Positions 1 through 5,710 of a stretch of 5,953 bases of DNA are shown piece by piece. The notes below the pieces were generated by a model. It worked only from the letters and a program-made list of their open reading frames with translations, did not search any database and was not told the origin of the DNA. The position numbers and the translations under genes are program-made. Each line of letters starts with the position of its first letter. The stretch's first letter is position 1. The DNA comes from Candidatus Omnitrophota bacterium. GTDB lineage: Bacteria > Omnitrophota > Gorgyraeia > Zapsychrales > Zapsychraceae. The DNA is taken from assembly GCA_018399915.1 (NCBI GenBank), contig JAGYNW010000131.1, positions 1 through 5,953 on the forward strand, written 5' to 3'.

Positions 1-336
1 TGTGATCATGCTTTCTTCGAGGTCTTCCCCCACATAAAATTCCACGATCACGGATGAACGGCCTCCCTGGTAGGATTTCGAATAAATGTTCTCTATGCCG
101 GGAATCTCGTTAAGCACGTCTTCTAAAGGTTGTGTGACCAAATGGTAAACCTCATCAACTGTGGCATTGGGAAAGTCGACTTGTATCGCAAAAGCGGGTG
201 CTACAATATCAGGATTGTATTGTTTGGTCATTAAAGAAAAAGAAATGAGTCCCCATAAAATAATCCCGATGAGGATTAATAAAGATAAACGTTTGTTTTG
301 TACAAAATAAGCTGTGATTTTGCCAAAAATATTCAT
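1..336 (-). CDS. RND-family efflux permease, N-terminal fragment
   Basis: This is the first 112 codons of an inner-membrane pump of the AcrB/HAE1-like RND superfamily; the rest lies beyond the left edge of the window. The protein starts MNIFGKITAYFVQNKRLSLL. A short cytoplasmic N-terminus is followed by one hydrophobic helix at about residues 17-36 (TM1 of the RND fold). The start of the porter domain follows: a PDIVAPAF segment near 42-49, then FPNATVDEVYHLVTQPLED and IPGIENIYSKS, the typical pattern of the first periplasmic subdomain. The ATG at 336 is supported by AAAGGGA at 346-352, nine bases upstream, and by the normal position of TM1. RND pumps use the proton gradient to export drugs, lipophilic compounds or metals; the substrate cannot be told from this part. 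It follows the Fe-S protein gene after 64 bases on the same strand, so co-transcription is possible but unproven. No adaptor (membrane fusion) gene is seen in the window. Confidence 0.88.
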   Translation of the reverse strand, partial: MNIFGKITAYFVQNKRLSLLILIGIILWGLISFSLMTKQYNPDIVAPAFAIQVDFPNATVDEVYHLVTQPLEDVLNEIPGIENIYSKSYQGGRSSVIVEFYVGEDLEESMIT

Positions 337-400
337 CTTAGAGAGTCCCTTTCGCAAATTAAAATATTGTCAAATGAATGAAAATTAAGATATGACTATT

Positions 401-1228
401 TTATACGATTTCTCCCTGAATGGAAATGGTATATTCTTTTATCACAATATTTTTACCGGATTGCTTTAATGCCTGTTCAGTTAGATTCAATGCGCCTGTA
501 CAGCAAGGAACCTGCATTTTTACAACGGTTATAGATCTGATAGAATTTTCTTTTAAGATCGAGGTTAATTTTTCAAGATAAATATCTATCCCGTTATCCA
601 GTTTTGGGCAAAACATGATCAATGTTTTATCCTTTAAAAATCGCTGATGGAAATCCCCATAACTGAATGCGGTACAATCCGCGGCAATTAAGAGGTCTGC
701 ATCCTGAAAATACGGCGCCCTGGGATTAAGCAGGTGGAGTTGTACCGGCCATTGACGCAATTGGGATCTTACAGATGGTACTGGATCAGGGCTTGCGTTT
801 TGATTTTCGGAAGAACGGAAATCTTTTGTCATGCTGCCGGGGCACCCACACGCCAAAGAGTCTTCAGGCACCTCCAGTTCAGGAACAGGGATATTATTGT
901 CTTTCAAATATTGAAGCGCTATATTCAGGTATTCGGATTGCCGGTGATCTCTGAGATGTTTAATGTGCGCGGTCAGGACAGCGTCTCCTGCCTCGACAAT
1001 ATTGGCTATGACTTTGCGTTCGTCGTAAGCCACGGCTTCCCGGTCTTCGATAGAAATCGCATTTTCCGGACAGTTACCGATACATGCACCCAGGCCATCA
1101 CAAAGCAATTCTCCAACCAGCCTGGCTTTGCCATCAATGATCTGTAAGGCTCCCTCCGGGCAATTCGGCACACAGAGGCCACATCCATTACATTTATCTT
1201 CATTAATTTTTATTATTTGTCTTTTCAT
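401..1228 (-). CDS. Hcp-associated 4Fe-4S ferredoxin-domain protein
   Basis: A 275-residue iron-sulfur protein with an N-terminal bacterial-ferredoxin domain at about residues 5-62. Cluster 1 has the full CxxCxxCxxxCP motif (Cys13, 16, 19, 23). Cluster 2 reads CDGLGACIGNCP: Cys43, 49 and 53 are present, but the second Cys position holds Leu46, so it may hold a 3Fe-4S cluster or one with a non-Cys ligand. The C-terminal domain (about 120-275) contains CGCPG at 127-131, a QLRQWPVQLHLLNP segment near 156-169, IAADCTAFSY, FCPKLDN and a PCCTGAL motif with Cys242-Cys243. I recognise this arrangement from proteins encoded beside hcp in anaerobes, but the C-terminal domain has no function I can name. 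The likely role is electron delivery to Hcp (inference from context). The ATG at 1228 has a strong AAAGGAGT site at 1234-1241. It lies 73 bases after hcp on the same strand. The length looks complete. Confidence 0.87.
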   Translation of the reverse strand: MKRQIIKINEDKCNGCGLCVPNCPEGALQIIDGKARLVGELLCDGLGACIGNCPENAISIEDREAVAYDERKVIANIVEAGDAVLTAHIKHLRDHRQSEYLNIALQYLKDNNIPVPELEVPEDSLACGCPGSMTKDFRSSENQNASPDPVPSVRSQLRQWPVQLHLLNPRAPYFQDADLLIAADCTAFSYGDFHQRFLKDKTLIMFCPKLDNGIDIYLEKLTSILKENSIRSITVVKMQVPCCTGALNLTEQALKQSGKNIVIKEYTISIQGEIV

Positions 1229-1246
1229 GATACACTCCTTTGGCCA

Positions 1247-1288
1247 TAGCGCTTAAGTCGCTACTTATAAAAACCGGCATGCTGTTTT
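1247..1288 (-). other. hcp-ferredoxin intergenic inverted repeats (weak)
   Basis: The 73-base gap between hcp and the Fe-S gene holds two small dyads. One is a 5-bp repeat, TAGCG/CGCTA, at 1247-1251 and 1259-1263 with a seven-base loop containing CTTAAG. The other is an imperfect stem at 1270-1288 on the minus strand, AAAAC and GTTTT around a GCATGC core, followed by a short T run. The second could act as a partial terminator or processing site that lowers downstream expression, but both are short and may be chance. Confidence 0.25.
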
Positions 1289-1301
1289 AAAGAAAGCCTT
1301 A

Positions 1302-1883
1302 TTATTTACCTTGCATGATCGCGTTAACATCTTCAGCGACATCCCCGACAGGTTTGATATCAAAGTTTTTGACCAACACATCGATAACCGTGGGTGATAA
1401 GAACGCCGGAAGAGTCGGTCCCAATCGTATGCCTTTCACTCCCAGAGAGAGCAATGCTAATAAAACCGCAACAGCTTTTTGTTCATACCAGGCGATATCA
1501 AAGGAAATGGGCAGTTCATTAATATCGTCAACGCCGAATACATCTTTAAGCTTCAGCGCAATAACCGCTAAGGAATAAGAATCATTGCATTGACCTGCAT
1601 CAAGAACACGTGGAATGCCTCCAATATCTCCGAGGTCCAATTTATTGTAACGATACTTAGCACAGCCGGCTGTCATGATCACCGTGTCTTTAGGCAGTTG
1701 TTGGGCGACTTCCGTAAAATAGGTCCTGTCTTTGAAACGGCCGTCACACCCGGCCATAACGACAAACCGTTTGATGGCCCCGCTTTTTACGGCTTCAACG
1801 ACTTTATCAGCCAAAGCAAGTACTTGGTTATGCGCAAAACCACCGATTATCTCGCCTGTTTCTATCTCTTGAGGCGGTCGCAA
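1302..1883 (-). CDS. hcp: Hybrid cluster protein (hydroxylamine reductase), C-terminal part after a frameshift
   Basis: This is the C-terminal third of Hcp, in the -1 frame relative to the upstream part. The nominal start is a TTG at 1883 inside the upstream reading frame, with no ribosome binding site, so it is not a credible independent start; real homology begins at about RPPQEIETGE. It carries the remaining hybrid-cluster ligands: Cys46 in MAGCDGR (the persulfide Cys of the family), Cys74 in TAGCAKY, Cys99 in DAGQCNDSY and Glu134 in AWYEQKA. The spacings of 28, 25 and 35 residues equal those of Desulfovibrio Hcp (Cys406, 434, 459, Glu494, from memory). Counting through the shift, these become about 397, 425, 450 and 485 of a 544-residue protein, a normal class I length. 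The conserved ends (RLGPTLPAFLSP, then NFDIKPVGDV) are intact. Without a shift correction this piece would not be made, and the enzyme would lack most of its hybrid cluster site. Confidence 0.85.
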   Translation of the reverse strand: MRPPQEIETGEIIGGFAHNQVLALADKVVEAVKSGAIKRFVVMAGCDGRFKDRTYFTEVAQQLPKDTVIMTAGCAKYRYNKLDLGDIGGIPRVLDAGQCNDSYSLAVIALKLKDVFGVDDINELPISFDIAWYEQKAVAVLLALLSLGVKGIRLGPTLPAFLSPTVIDVLVKNFDIKPVGDVAEDVNAIMQGK

Positions 1884-2935
1884 GTTTTGGCTAAAGCAAT
1901 AATTTCAGAGAAGTCTTTAGGATCGTCATTGTTACTTTCAATATGCTTTACCTCTGGATAACCAGCGGTTCCGGTCGTGAAAATCCTCTCTTTATATGCG
2001 TCTTTAACCGGAGTGATACAATTGGTAGTCATAAGGATCGGTCCGTTAAAGGATGTAAATTCCTCGCTTTGCTTCCACCAGGAATTTCCGTAATTACCGA
2101 CAAAATGATCGTATTTTTTAAAAGCCGGATAATAATTTGCAGGAAGCATTTCGCTGTGTGTATAAACATCAACGCCGGTTCCTTCGGTCTGTTTGAGGAG
2201 TTCTTCCATATCCTTGAGGTCATGACCCGAGATCAGGATTCCCGGATTATTTCTCACGCCGATATTCACTTTGGATATCTCAGGATTTCCATAAGCTGTG
2301 GTATTTGCCTTATCCAGAAGAGCCATGGTTGTGACAGCGGTCTCTCCGGCCTTAAGTACCAAGGCCACCATTTCATCAACACTCAATTCTTTTAAGGTAG
2401 ACGCCAGGGCCTCGGTCATAAAGGAATCGATCTTTTCATCTTCAAATCCCAGGATCCGGGCATGGTGTGCATAGGCTGCGATCCCTTTTAGCCCATAGGT
2501 TAAAAGTTCCCGCAGGGAACGGACATCTTCGTCTTCCGTGTTGAGGACGCCTACTTCCTGTGATTTTTCAAGTAAGGCGCTATCGTCAGCAGGGCTCCAG
2601 GAAACAACATCCGATGAAAGAATTTCAGGCTTATCTTGAACAGATGCTTTTAATTCATCTCTTAACGTTAAACCTTTTTTAATCAATTGTGTGATCTTTT
2701 CATCATGAAAATTCGCATTTGTAATGGTTGTGAATAAGCTGTCGGTAATAAAGTGAATATATTTTTTGTCAATTTTTTGTCCTTCCGATTTTGATGTTTC
2801 AATTAAAACAGAGATCCCTTTACAGAGAAAAATTAAAAGATCTTGAAGGTCAGCTGTTGGTCCGGGTTTTCCGCAGACGCCTTTGATGGTGCAGCCCTGG
2901 TTTTTAACGGTTTCTTGACATTGGTAACAGTACAT
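1862..2935 (-). CDS. hcp: Hybrid cluster protein (hydroxylamine reductase), N-terminal part before a frameshift
   Basis: Hcp is a cytoplasmic enzyme with a 4Fe-4S cubane cluster and a hybrid 4Fe-2S-2O cluster. It reduces hydroxylamine to ammonia in vitro and acts on NO in nitrosative stress. This frame gives 357 residues. The cubane ligands are Cys3, Cys6, Cys15 and Cys21 (CxxC-x8-C-x5-C), the class I spacing typical of strict anaerobes rather than the wider spacing of the enterobacterial type. The first hybrid-cluster ligands are His238 (SGHDL), Glu262 (THSEMLPA) and Cys306 (MTTNCITP), spaced 24 and 44 as in Desulfovibrio Hcp. Homology runs to IIALAKTC (Cys352); the last five residues, DRLKR, are out of frame and end at TAG. 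The sequence resumes in the -1 frame in the gene piece ending at 1302. The ATG at 2935 has a strong GGGAGGAA site at 2939-2946 and puts the first Cys at residue 3 as expected. It lies 21 bases after the amidotransferase gene, so the two are probably co-transcribed. Confidence 0.92.
   Translation of the reverse strand: MYCYQCQETVKNQGCTIKGVCGKPGPTADLQDLLIFLCKGISVLIETSKSEGQKIDKKYIHFITDSLFTTITNANFHDEKITQLIKKGLTLRDELKASVQDKPEILSSDVVSWSPADDSALLEKSQEVGVLNTEDEDVRSLRELLTYGLKGIAAYAHHARILGFEDEKIDSFMTEALASTLKELSVDEMVALVLKAGETAVTTMALLDKANTTAYGNPEISKVNIGVRNNPGILISGHDLKDMEELLKQTEGTGVDVYTHSEMLPANYYPAFKKYDHFVGNYGNSWWKQSEEFTSFNGPILMTTNCITPVKDAYKERIFTTGTAGYPEVKHIESNNDDPKDFSEIIALAKTCDRLKR
1877..1883 (-). other. 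Frameshift site in hcp
   Basis: The upstream frame reads ...ACT TGC GAC CGC CTC and soon meets TAG at 1862-1864. The downstream frame reads CGA CCG CCT CAA GAG from base 1880. Re-reading base 1880 (a -1 shift), or restoring one lost base near TGC, gives TC-R-PPQEIETGE. This matches both the length and the pattern of the family at this place (TC-x-PP-x-EIETG). No X-XXY-YYZ slippery heptamer is present in the reading frame and I see no obvious stimulatory hairpin, so a deletion or sequencing/assembly error is more likely than programmed frameshifting. Confidence 0.8.
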
Positions 2936-2956
2936 AATTTCCTCCCTTTTTTGGTT

Positions 2957-3646
2957 TTATTGGATTTGTAAATTATCCAACAATTTATACATATTTTGTT
3001 GGCTTTGAATGATTAAAGAGCGTTTTTCCTTTATTTGCCGCGCTGTTTGAACGAATTCGGACCGGATCAATTCATCACCGCATTCAGTTAAAAGCCTGTC
3101 AATGCCTTCTTCTGTTAATTCCAGATGAAATTGAAGTCCAATAACTTTATCCTTATTATATGTAAATGCCTGTGTAGGGCAGGCCCGCGAACAGGCTAAT
3201 AAATGTCCGTTTGACGGGATCTCAAAGGTATCTTGATGCCAATGGAATGCCATGATCTTGTCAGCTGAAAATTTAAACACTTCAGATTTGTGATTAAAAA
3301 TCTTAACAGGAAACCAGCCGATTTCTTTATGTTTATTGGTATCGACTTGAGCTCCAAGGCAATCAGCAATCAGTTGTGCCCCCAAACAGATTCCCAGTAT
3401 CGTCTTCCCCTGTTTAAGCGCTGTCTTGATGAATTTTTTTTCTTCGCGAAGCCACGGGTAACGCTCTTCTTCATTGATATTCATGGGGCCACCCAAGATG
3501 ACGAGCCAATCGTAATCATGTGATTGAGGAAGAGTCGGATTTTCAAAAAAGGCTGTTTTGCTTATTGAAAATTCATTGGCGCGGGCCCAGGTTTCAATAA
3601 TGCCCAAGTCTTCAAACCATACATGTTGTAAGTAATGTATTTTCAT
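2957..3646 (-). CDS. Class I glutamine amidotransferase-like protein
   Basis: A 229-residue free-standing triad (class I) glutamine amidotransferase domain related to the GATase part of GMP synthase. These domains hydrolyse glutamine and pass ammonia to a partner, or act on gamma-glutamyl compounds. Visible motifs are an oxyanion-loop segment VILGGPMNINEE at about 49-60, the nucleophile elbow GICLGAQ with Cys87, and LQFHLE with His164 and Glu166 completing the triad. AFHWHQDTFEIP near 123-134 is the substrate-side loop common to the GMP-synthase-like subgroup. The length is normal and all three catalytic residues are present. No synthase domain is fused and none is adjacent, so the ammonia acceptor is unknown. 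The ATG at 3646 gives the expected N-terminal beta strand (MKIHYLQH); there is no clear Shine-Dalgarno site and the predicted leader is only about 20 bases. It is the first gene after the palindrome-containing promoter and lies 21 bases before hcp, which hints at a role in redox or nitrogen stress (inference). Confidence 0.87.
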   Translation of the reverse strand: MKIHYLQHVWFEDLGIIETWARANEFSISKTAFFENPTLPQSHDYDWLVILGGPMNINEEERYPWLREEKKFIKTALKQGKTILGICLGAQLIADCLGAQVDTNKHKEIGWFPVKIFNHKSEVFKFSADKIMAFHWHQDTFEIPSNGHLLACSRACPTQAFTYNKDKVIGLQFHLELTEEGIDRLLTECGDELIRSEFVQTARQIKEKRSLIIQSQQNMYKLLDNLQIQ

Positions 3647-3668
3647 AGTGATGATTTTTTACTTGATT

Positions 3669-3695
3669 CAAATGATACCACAAAGGTATCATTTG
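3669..3695. promoter_or_regulatory. Perfect 11-bp inverted repeat, probable operator
   Basis: The arms are CAAATGATACC (3669-3679) and GGTATCATTTG (3685-3695), an exact match, separated by ACAAA. The repeat spans from the end of the -35 box through the -10 box of the promoter before the amidotransferase and hcp genes, the classic place for a repressor to block RNA polymerase. No T run follows the stem on either strand, so it does not look like an intrinsic terminator. The regulator is not encoded in the window. I cannot match the site confidently to a known family; Fe-S or NO-sensing Rrf2-type or HcpR-type regulators are reasonable guesses from the target gene only. Confidence 0.75.
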
Positions 3696-3699
3696 TCAA
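3672..3699 (-). promoter_or_regulatory. Sigma70-type promoter of the amidotransferase-hcp unit
   Basis: On the minus strand a perfect -35 box TTGACA (3694-3699) and a -10 box TATCAT (3672-3677, five of six) are separated by 16 bases. The expected transcript start is near 3665, about 20 bases before the amidotransferase ATG. The same stretch is almost completely covered by an inverted repeat, so it is probably a regulated promoter. Confidence 0.7.
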
Positions 3700-3745
3700 T
3701 AATTTATTTATTCTTTAAAATTTCAAGATATTCAGCGTCTTTCTA

Positions 3746-4105
3746 TCAAAAGCGGTCAGTTTTTAAAAGGACCAATGTACAGGCATGAAGGACCTCGGTT
3801 CCTTGTTTTTTTGCGTGGAGACTCAATTCAGGATTTTCGGAACCGGGGTTAAAGATTATCCGTTTGGGTTTTTGAGCCAGGATTTCAGGCATGAGTGTTT
3901 GGGATATGTCTGCGTTGACATACATCGTTAATGTATCGATATTCTGTTTAATCTCAGCAAGGTTTTTGTAAACAGGTATCCCTTCTATCTCTTTAATTCT
4001 TTGATGAACAGGAATGACCGTATGGCCCTTTTCTTTCAAAAGCATTAACGCTTGATAGGAATAGCGGTGAGGTTTATTAGAAGCTCCGATAATAACGACG
4101 TTCAT
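3746..4105 (-). CDS. CoA-binding domain protein (CoA_binding_2 type)
   Basis: A 119-residue single-domain Rossmann protein of the small CoA-binding family (YccU-like). It starts MNVVIIGASNKPHRYSYQAL, where the GAS-x-x-P-x-RYSY pattern is the nucleotide/CoA-binding loop. It continues with GHTVIPVHQ and EGIPVYKNL, and IIFNPGSENPE near 83-93. It ends with the conserved HACTLVLLKT segment (Cys109). The frame stays open to an ATG at 4147, but I chose the ATG at 4105. That start places the beta strand at the N-terminus as in the family, avoids 14 extra residues overlapping the tautomerase gene, and has a GGAAAG site at 4116-4121, ten bases upstream. The tautomerase stop lies seven bases before this ATG, so translational coupling is likely. 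Members bind CoA in structures, but the cellular role is unknown. It is the last gene of the unit, ending 99 bases before the amidotransferase start. Confidence 0.87.
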   Translation of the reverse strand: MNVVIIGASNKPHRYSYQALMLLKEKGHTVIPVHQRIKEIEGIPVYKNLAEIKQNIDTLTMYVNADISQTLMPEILAQKPKRIIFNPGSENPELSLHAKKQGTEVLHACTLVLLKTDRF

Positions 4106-4112
4106 GGTCGCA

Positions 4113-4316
4113 CTACTTTCCTTGGGCTGATTTAATTTTATCAGCAATTATTATTCCTCCAGAACCGACATTTTCCGGCGAATTCTCCTTGATAATCACG
4201 CCATAAACAGATCGTGGATATTGATAAGCTTTTTCCATGGCGTCTGTGATCTCTTTGATAAGCACACGTTTTTTTTCAATAGGCAATGGAGGGCCATCGA
4301 TTTTTGCAACAGGCAT
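4113..4316 (-). CDS. 4-oxalocrotonate tautomerase-like small protein
   Basis: A 67-residue protein of the tautomerase superfamily, the size of a 4-OT monomer, which normally forms hexamers. The start MPVAKIDGPPL places Pro directly after Met, so removal of Met exposes the catalytic Pro-1. KKRVLIKEITDAMEKAY is the single helix, and VIIKENSPENVGSGG gives the second strand and the Gly-rich turn of the family. Aligned by eye with Pseudomonas 4-OT, the catalytic arginines Arg11 and Arg39 are not matched (Pro or Leu, and Tyr or Gly, stand there). The substrate is therefore probably not 4-oxalocrotonate and the true reaction is unknown. The ATG at 4316 has GGAAGGAA at 4323-4330. It lies 29 bases after the TrpB2 gene and seven bases before the chosen CoA-binding protein start, in one apparent operon. 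Confidence 0.85.
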   Translation of the reverse strand: MPVAKIDGPPLPIEKKRVLIKEITDAMEKAYQYPRSVYGVIIKENSPENVGSGGIIIADKIKSAQGK

Positions 4317-4345
4317 ATGCAGTTCCTTCCTGATTAATGTTACTC

Positions 4346-5710
4346 TTATACTTGAGGCAGATCTTTAATCGATTCTAAAGATTTATTCAAATACTCTTCA
4401 GGAAGATGATATTCGGTTAATTGATCATCCAGGAATTTTTCATATCCCATTAAATCCATTAGGCCATGACCACTGTAGTTGAATAATATGACCTTTTCTT
4501 TGCCTTCATCTTTAGCTTTATTGGCTTGATCAATGGCGCAAGCGATCGCGTGACTGGTTTCCGGAGCACAAATGGTTCCTTCTGTCCGGGCCCAGGTTAA
4601 TGCTGCCTGGTAACATTTAAGTTGATCCAAAGCCATTGGTTGAAACAGACCTAATTTTGTCGCGTGGCTGACGAGAGGAGACATGCCATGATAGCGGAGT
4701 CCTCCCGCGTGGATTGGCGGTGGAACAAAATTGTGGCCCAAGGTATACATGGCGATTAAAGGTGTTTGGCAGGCGGTATCGCCGAAATCATAGGTAAATG
4801 GCCCCCGGGTCAAAGTGGGGCAAGCCGTCGGTTCTGTGGGTATGATCGTGATATCCGCACCGTTTATTTTGTCGTAAAGGAACGGAAAAGCGAGTCCTGC
4901 GAAATTGCTTCCTCCCCCGGCGCATCCAATGATCACATCCGGGAGTTTTTCATTAATGAGTTTGAGTTGTTCTTTAGCTTCAAGTCCGATCACGGTTTGG
5001 TGGAGCATGACATGGTTAAGCACGCTTCCTAGCGAATAGCGTGTTTTTCCTGAGGTGTCATTTACGGCATCTTCAATCGCTTCACTGATGGCGATGCCAA
5101 GACTTCCCGGAGTATCTGGCATCTTTTTCAAGATCTCTCTTCCAAAATTCGTGTGGGGGCTTGGACTGGCGAAACACTTGCCGCCCCAAACACGCATCAT
5201 GGTTTTTCTGAGCGGTTTTTGATCAAAACTGATCCGGACCATATAAATTTTGCACTCTAACCCGATAAGGCTGCAGGCAAACGATAATGCGCTTCCCCAT
5301 TGCCCGGCCCCGGTCTCGGTTGTGAGTTTTTCAATACCGAATTGTTTATTATACCATGCTTGTGCTACCGCGGTATTGGGTTTATGACTGCCCGCGGGAC
5401 TGACACTTTCATCTTTATAATAAATTTTGGCAGGTGTTTTTAAGTATTGTTCCAAACGCGTGGCGCGTTTTAAAGGTGCGGGTCTCCATAAGGAAAGGAT
5501 TTCAAGGATTTCCTCCGGGATATCAATCCATCTTTCTGTGCTGACTTCTTGCTCGATCAGATTCATGGGAAAGACCGGCGCTAACATATCCGGGGTAATG
5601 GGTTTGCCATCAGGTCCCAGGATCGGTGGCGGGGGACTCGGCAAGTCAGCGGCAATATTGTACCATTGTTTTGGGATGTCTTTTTTTGCAAGATTGATGG
5701 TTTGTGTCAT
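4346..5710 (-). CDS. trpB: Tryptophan synthase beta-like PLP-dependent enzyme, TrpB2 type
   Basis: A 454-residue cytoplasmic enzyme of the TrpB2 subgroup of fold-type II PLP enzymes, which joins indole with serine (or phosphoserine in some members) to make tryptophan. The long N-terminus with a proline run (LPSPPPPILGPDGKPITP, about 23-40) and the WRPAPLKRATRLEQYL segment are typical of TrpB2 and differ from TrpB1. Lys110 in AGSHKPNTA is the PLP Schiff-base lysine. TTETGAGQWG (Glu132) is the substrate region and GCAGGGSNF (262-270) the phosphate-binding loop. The C-terminal part has HAGGLRYHGMSP, APETSHA and LFNYSGHGLMDL, as expected. The length is normal and the gene intact. The ATG at 5710 has AAAGGAA at 5719-5725. 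No trpA or other trp gene is in the window, which fits the subgroup's frequent location outside trp operons, where it may salvage indole. It heads a unit with a tautomerase-like and a CoA-binding protein, and a strong promoter lies about 120 bases upstream. Confidence 0.92.
   Translation of the reverse strand: MTQTINLAKKDIPKQWYNIAADLPSPPPPILGPDGKPITPDMLAPVFPMNLIEQEVSTERWIDIPEEILEILSLWRPAPLKRATRLEQYLKTPAKIYYKDESVSPAGSHKPNTAVAQAWYNKQFGIEKLTTETGAGQWGSALSFACSLIGLECKIYMVRISFDQKPLRKTMMRVWGGKCFASPSPHTNFGREILKKMPDTPGSLGIAISEAIEDAVNDTSGKTRYSLGSVLNHVMLHQTVIGLEAKEQLKLINEKLPDVIIGCAGGGSNFAGLAFPFLYDKINGADITIIPTEPTACPTLTRGPFTYDFGDTACQTPLIAMYTLGHNFVPPPIHAGGLRYHGMSPLVSHATKLGLFQPMALDQLKCYQAALTWARTEGTICAPETSHAIACAIDQANKAKDEGKEKVILFNYSGHGLMDLMGYEKFLDDQLTEYHLPEEYLNKSLESIKDLPQV

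Noticed and set aside
345..373. TTGACA-like -35 box (368-373) before the RND gene
   Set aside because: No acceptable -10 box lies 16-18 bases downstream; the spacing reaches only the ribosome binding site.
734..1147. Plus-strand open frame of 137 codons inside the Fe-S protein gene
   Set aside because: It lies opposite a gene with clear conserved Cys motifs, has no recognisable family and is a shadow frame.
1262..1290. TATAAG as a -10 box for a separate ferredoxin promoter
   Set aside because: No reasonable -35 hexamer at 16-18 bases; read-through from the upstream promoter is simpler.
3225..3234. CAAAGGTATC inside the amidotransferase gene, identical to part of the operator
   Set aside because: Only a half-site with no inverted partner; likely chance.
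3669..3695. Palindrome read as an intrinsic terminator of the CoA-binding gene
   Set aside because: No T run follows the stem on either strand, and the repeat sits exactly between promoter boxes, so an operator is the better reading.
4106..4147. Upstream ATG extension of the CoA-binding protein
   Set aside because: It would add 14 residues before the conserved first strand and overlap the tautomerase gene; the ATG at 4105 fits the family better.
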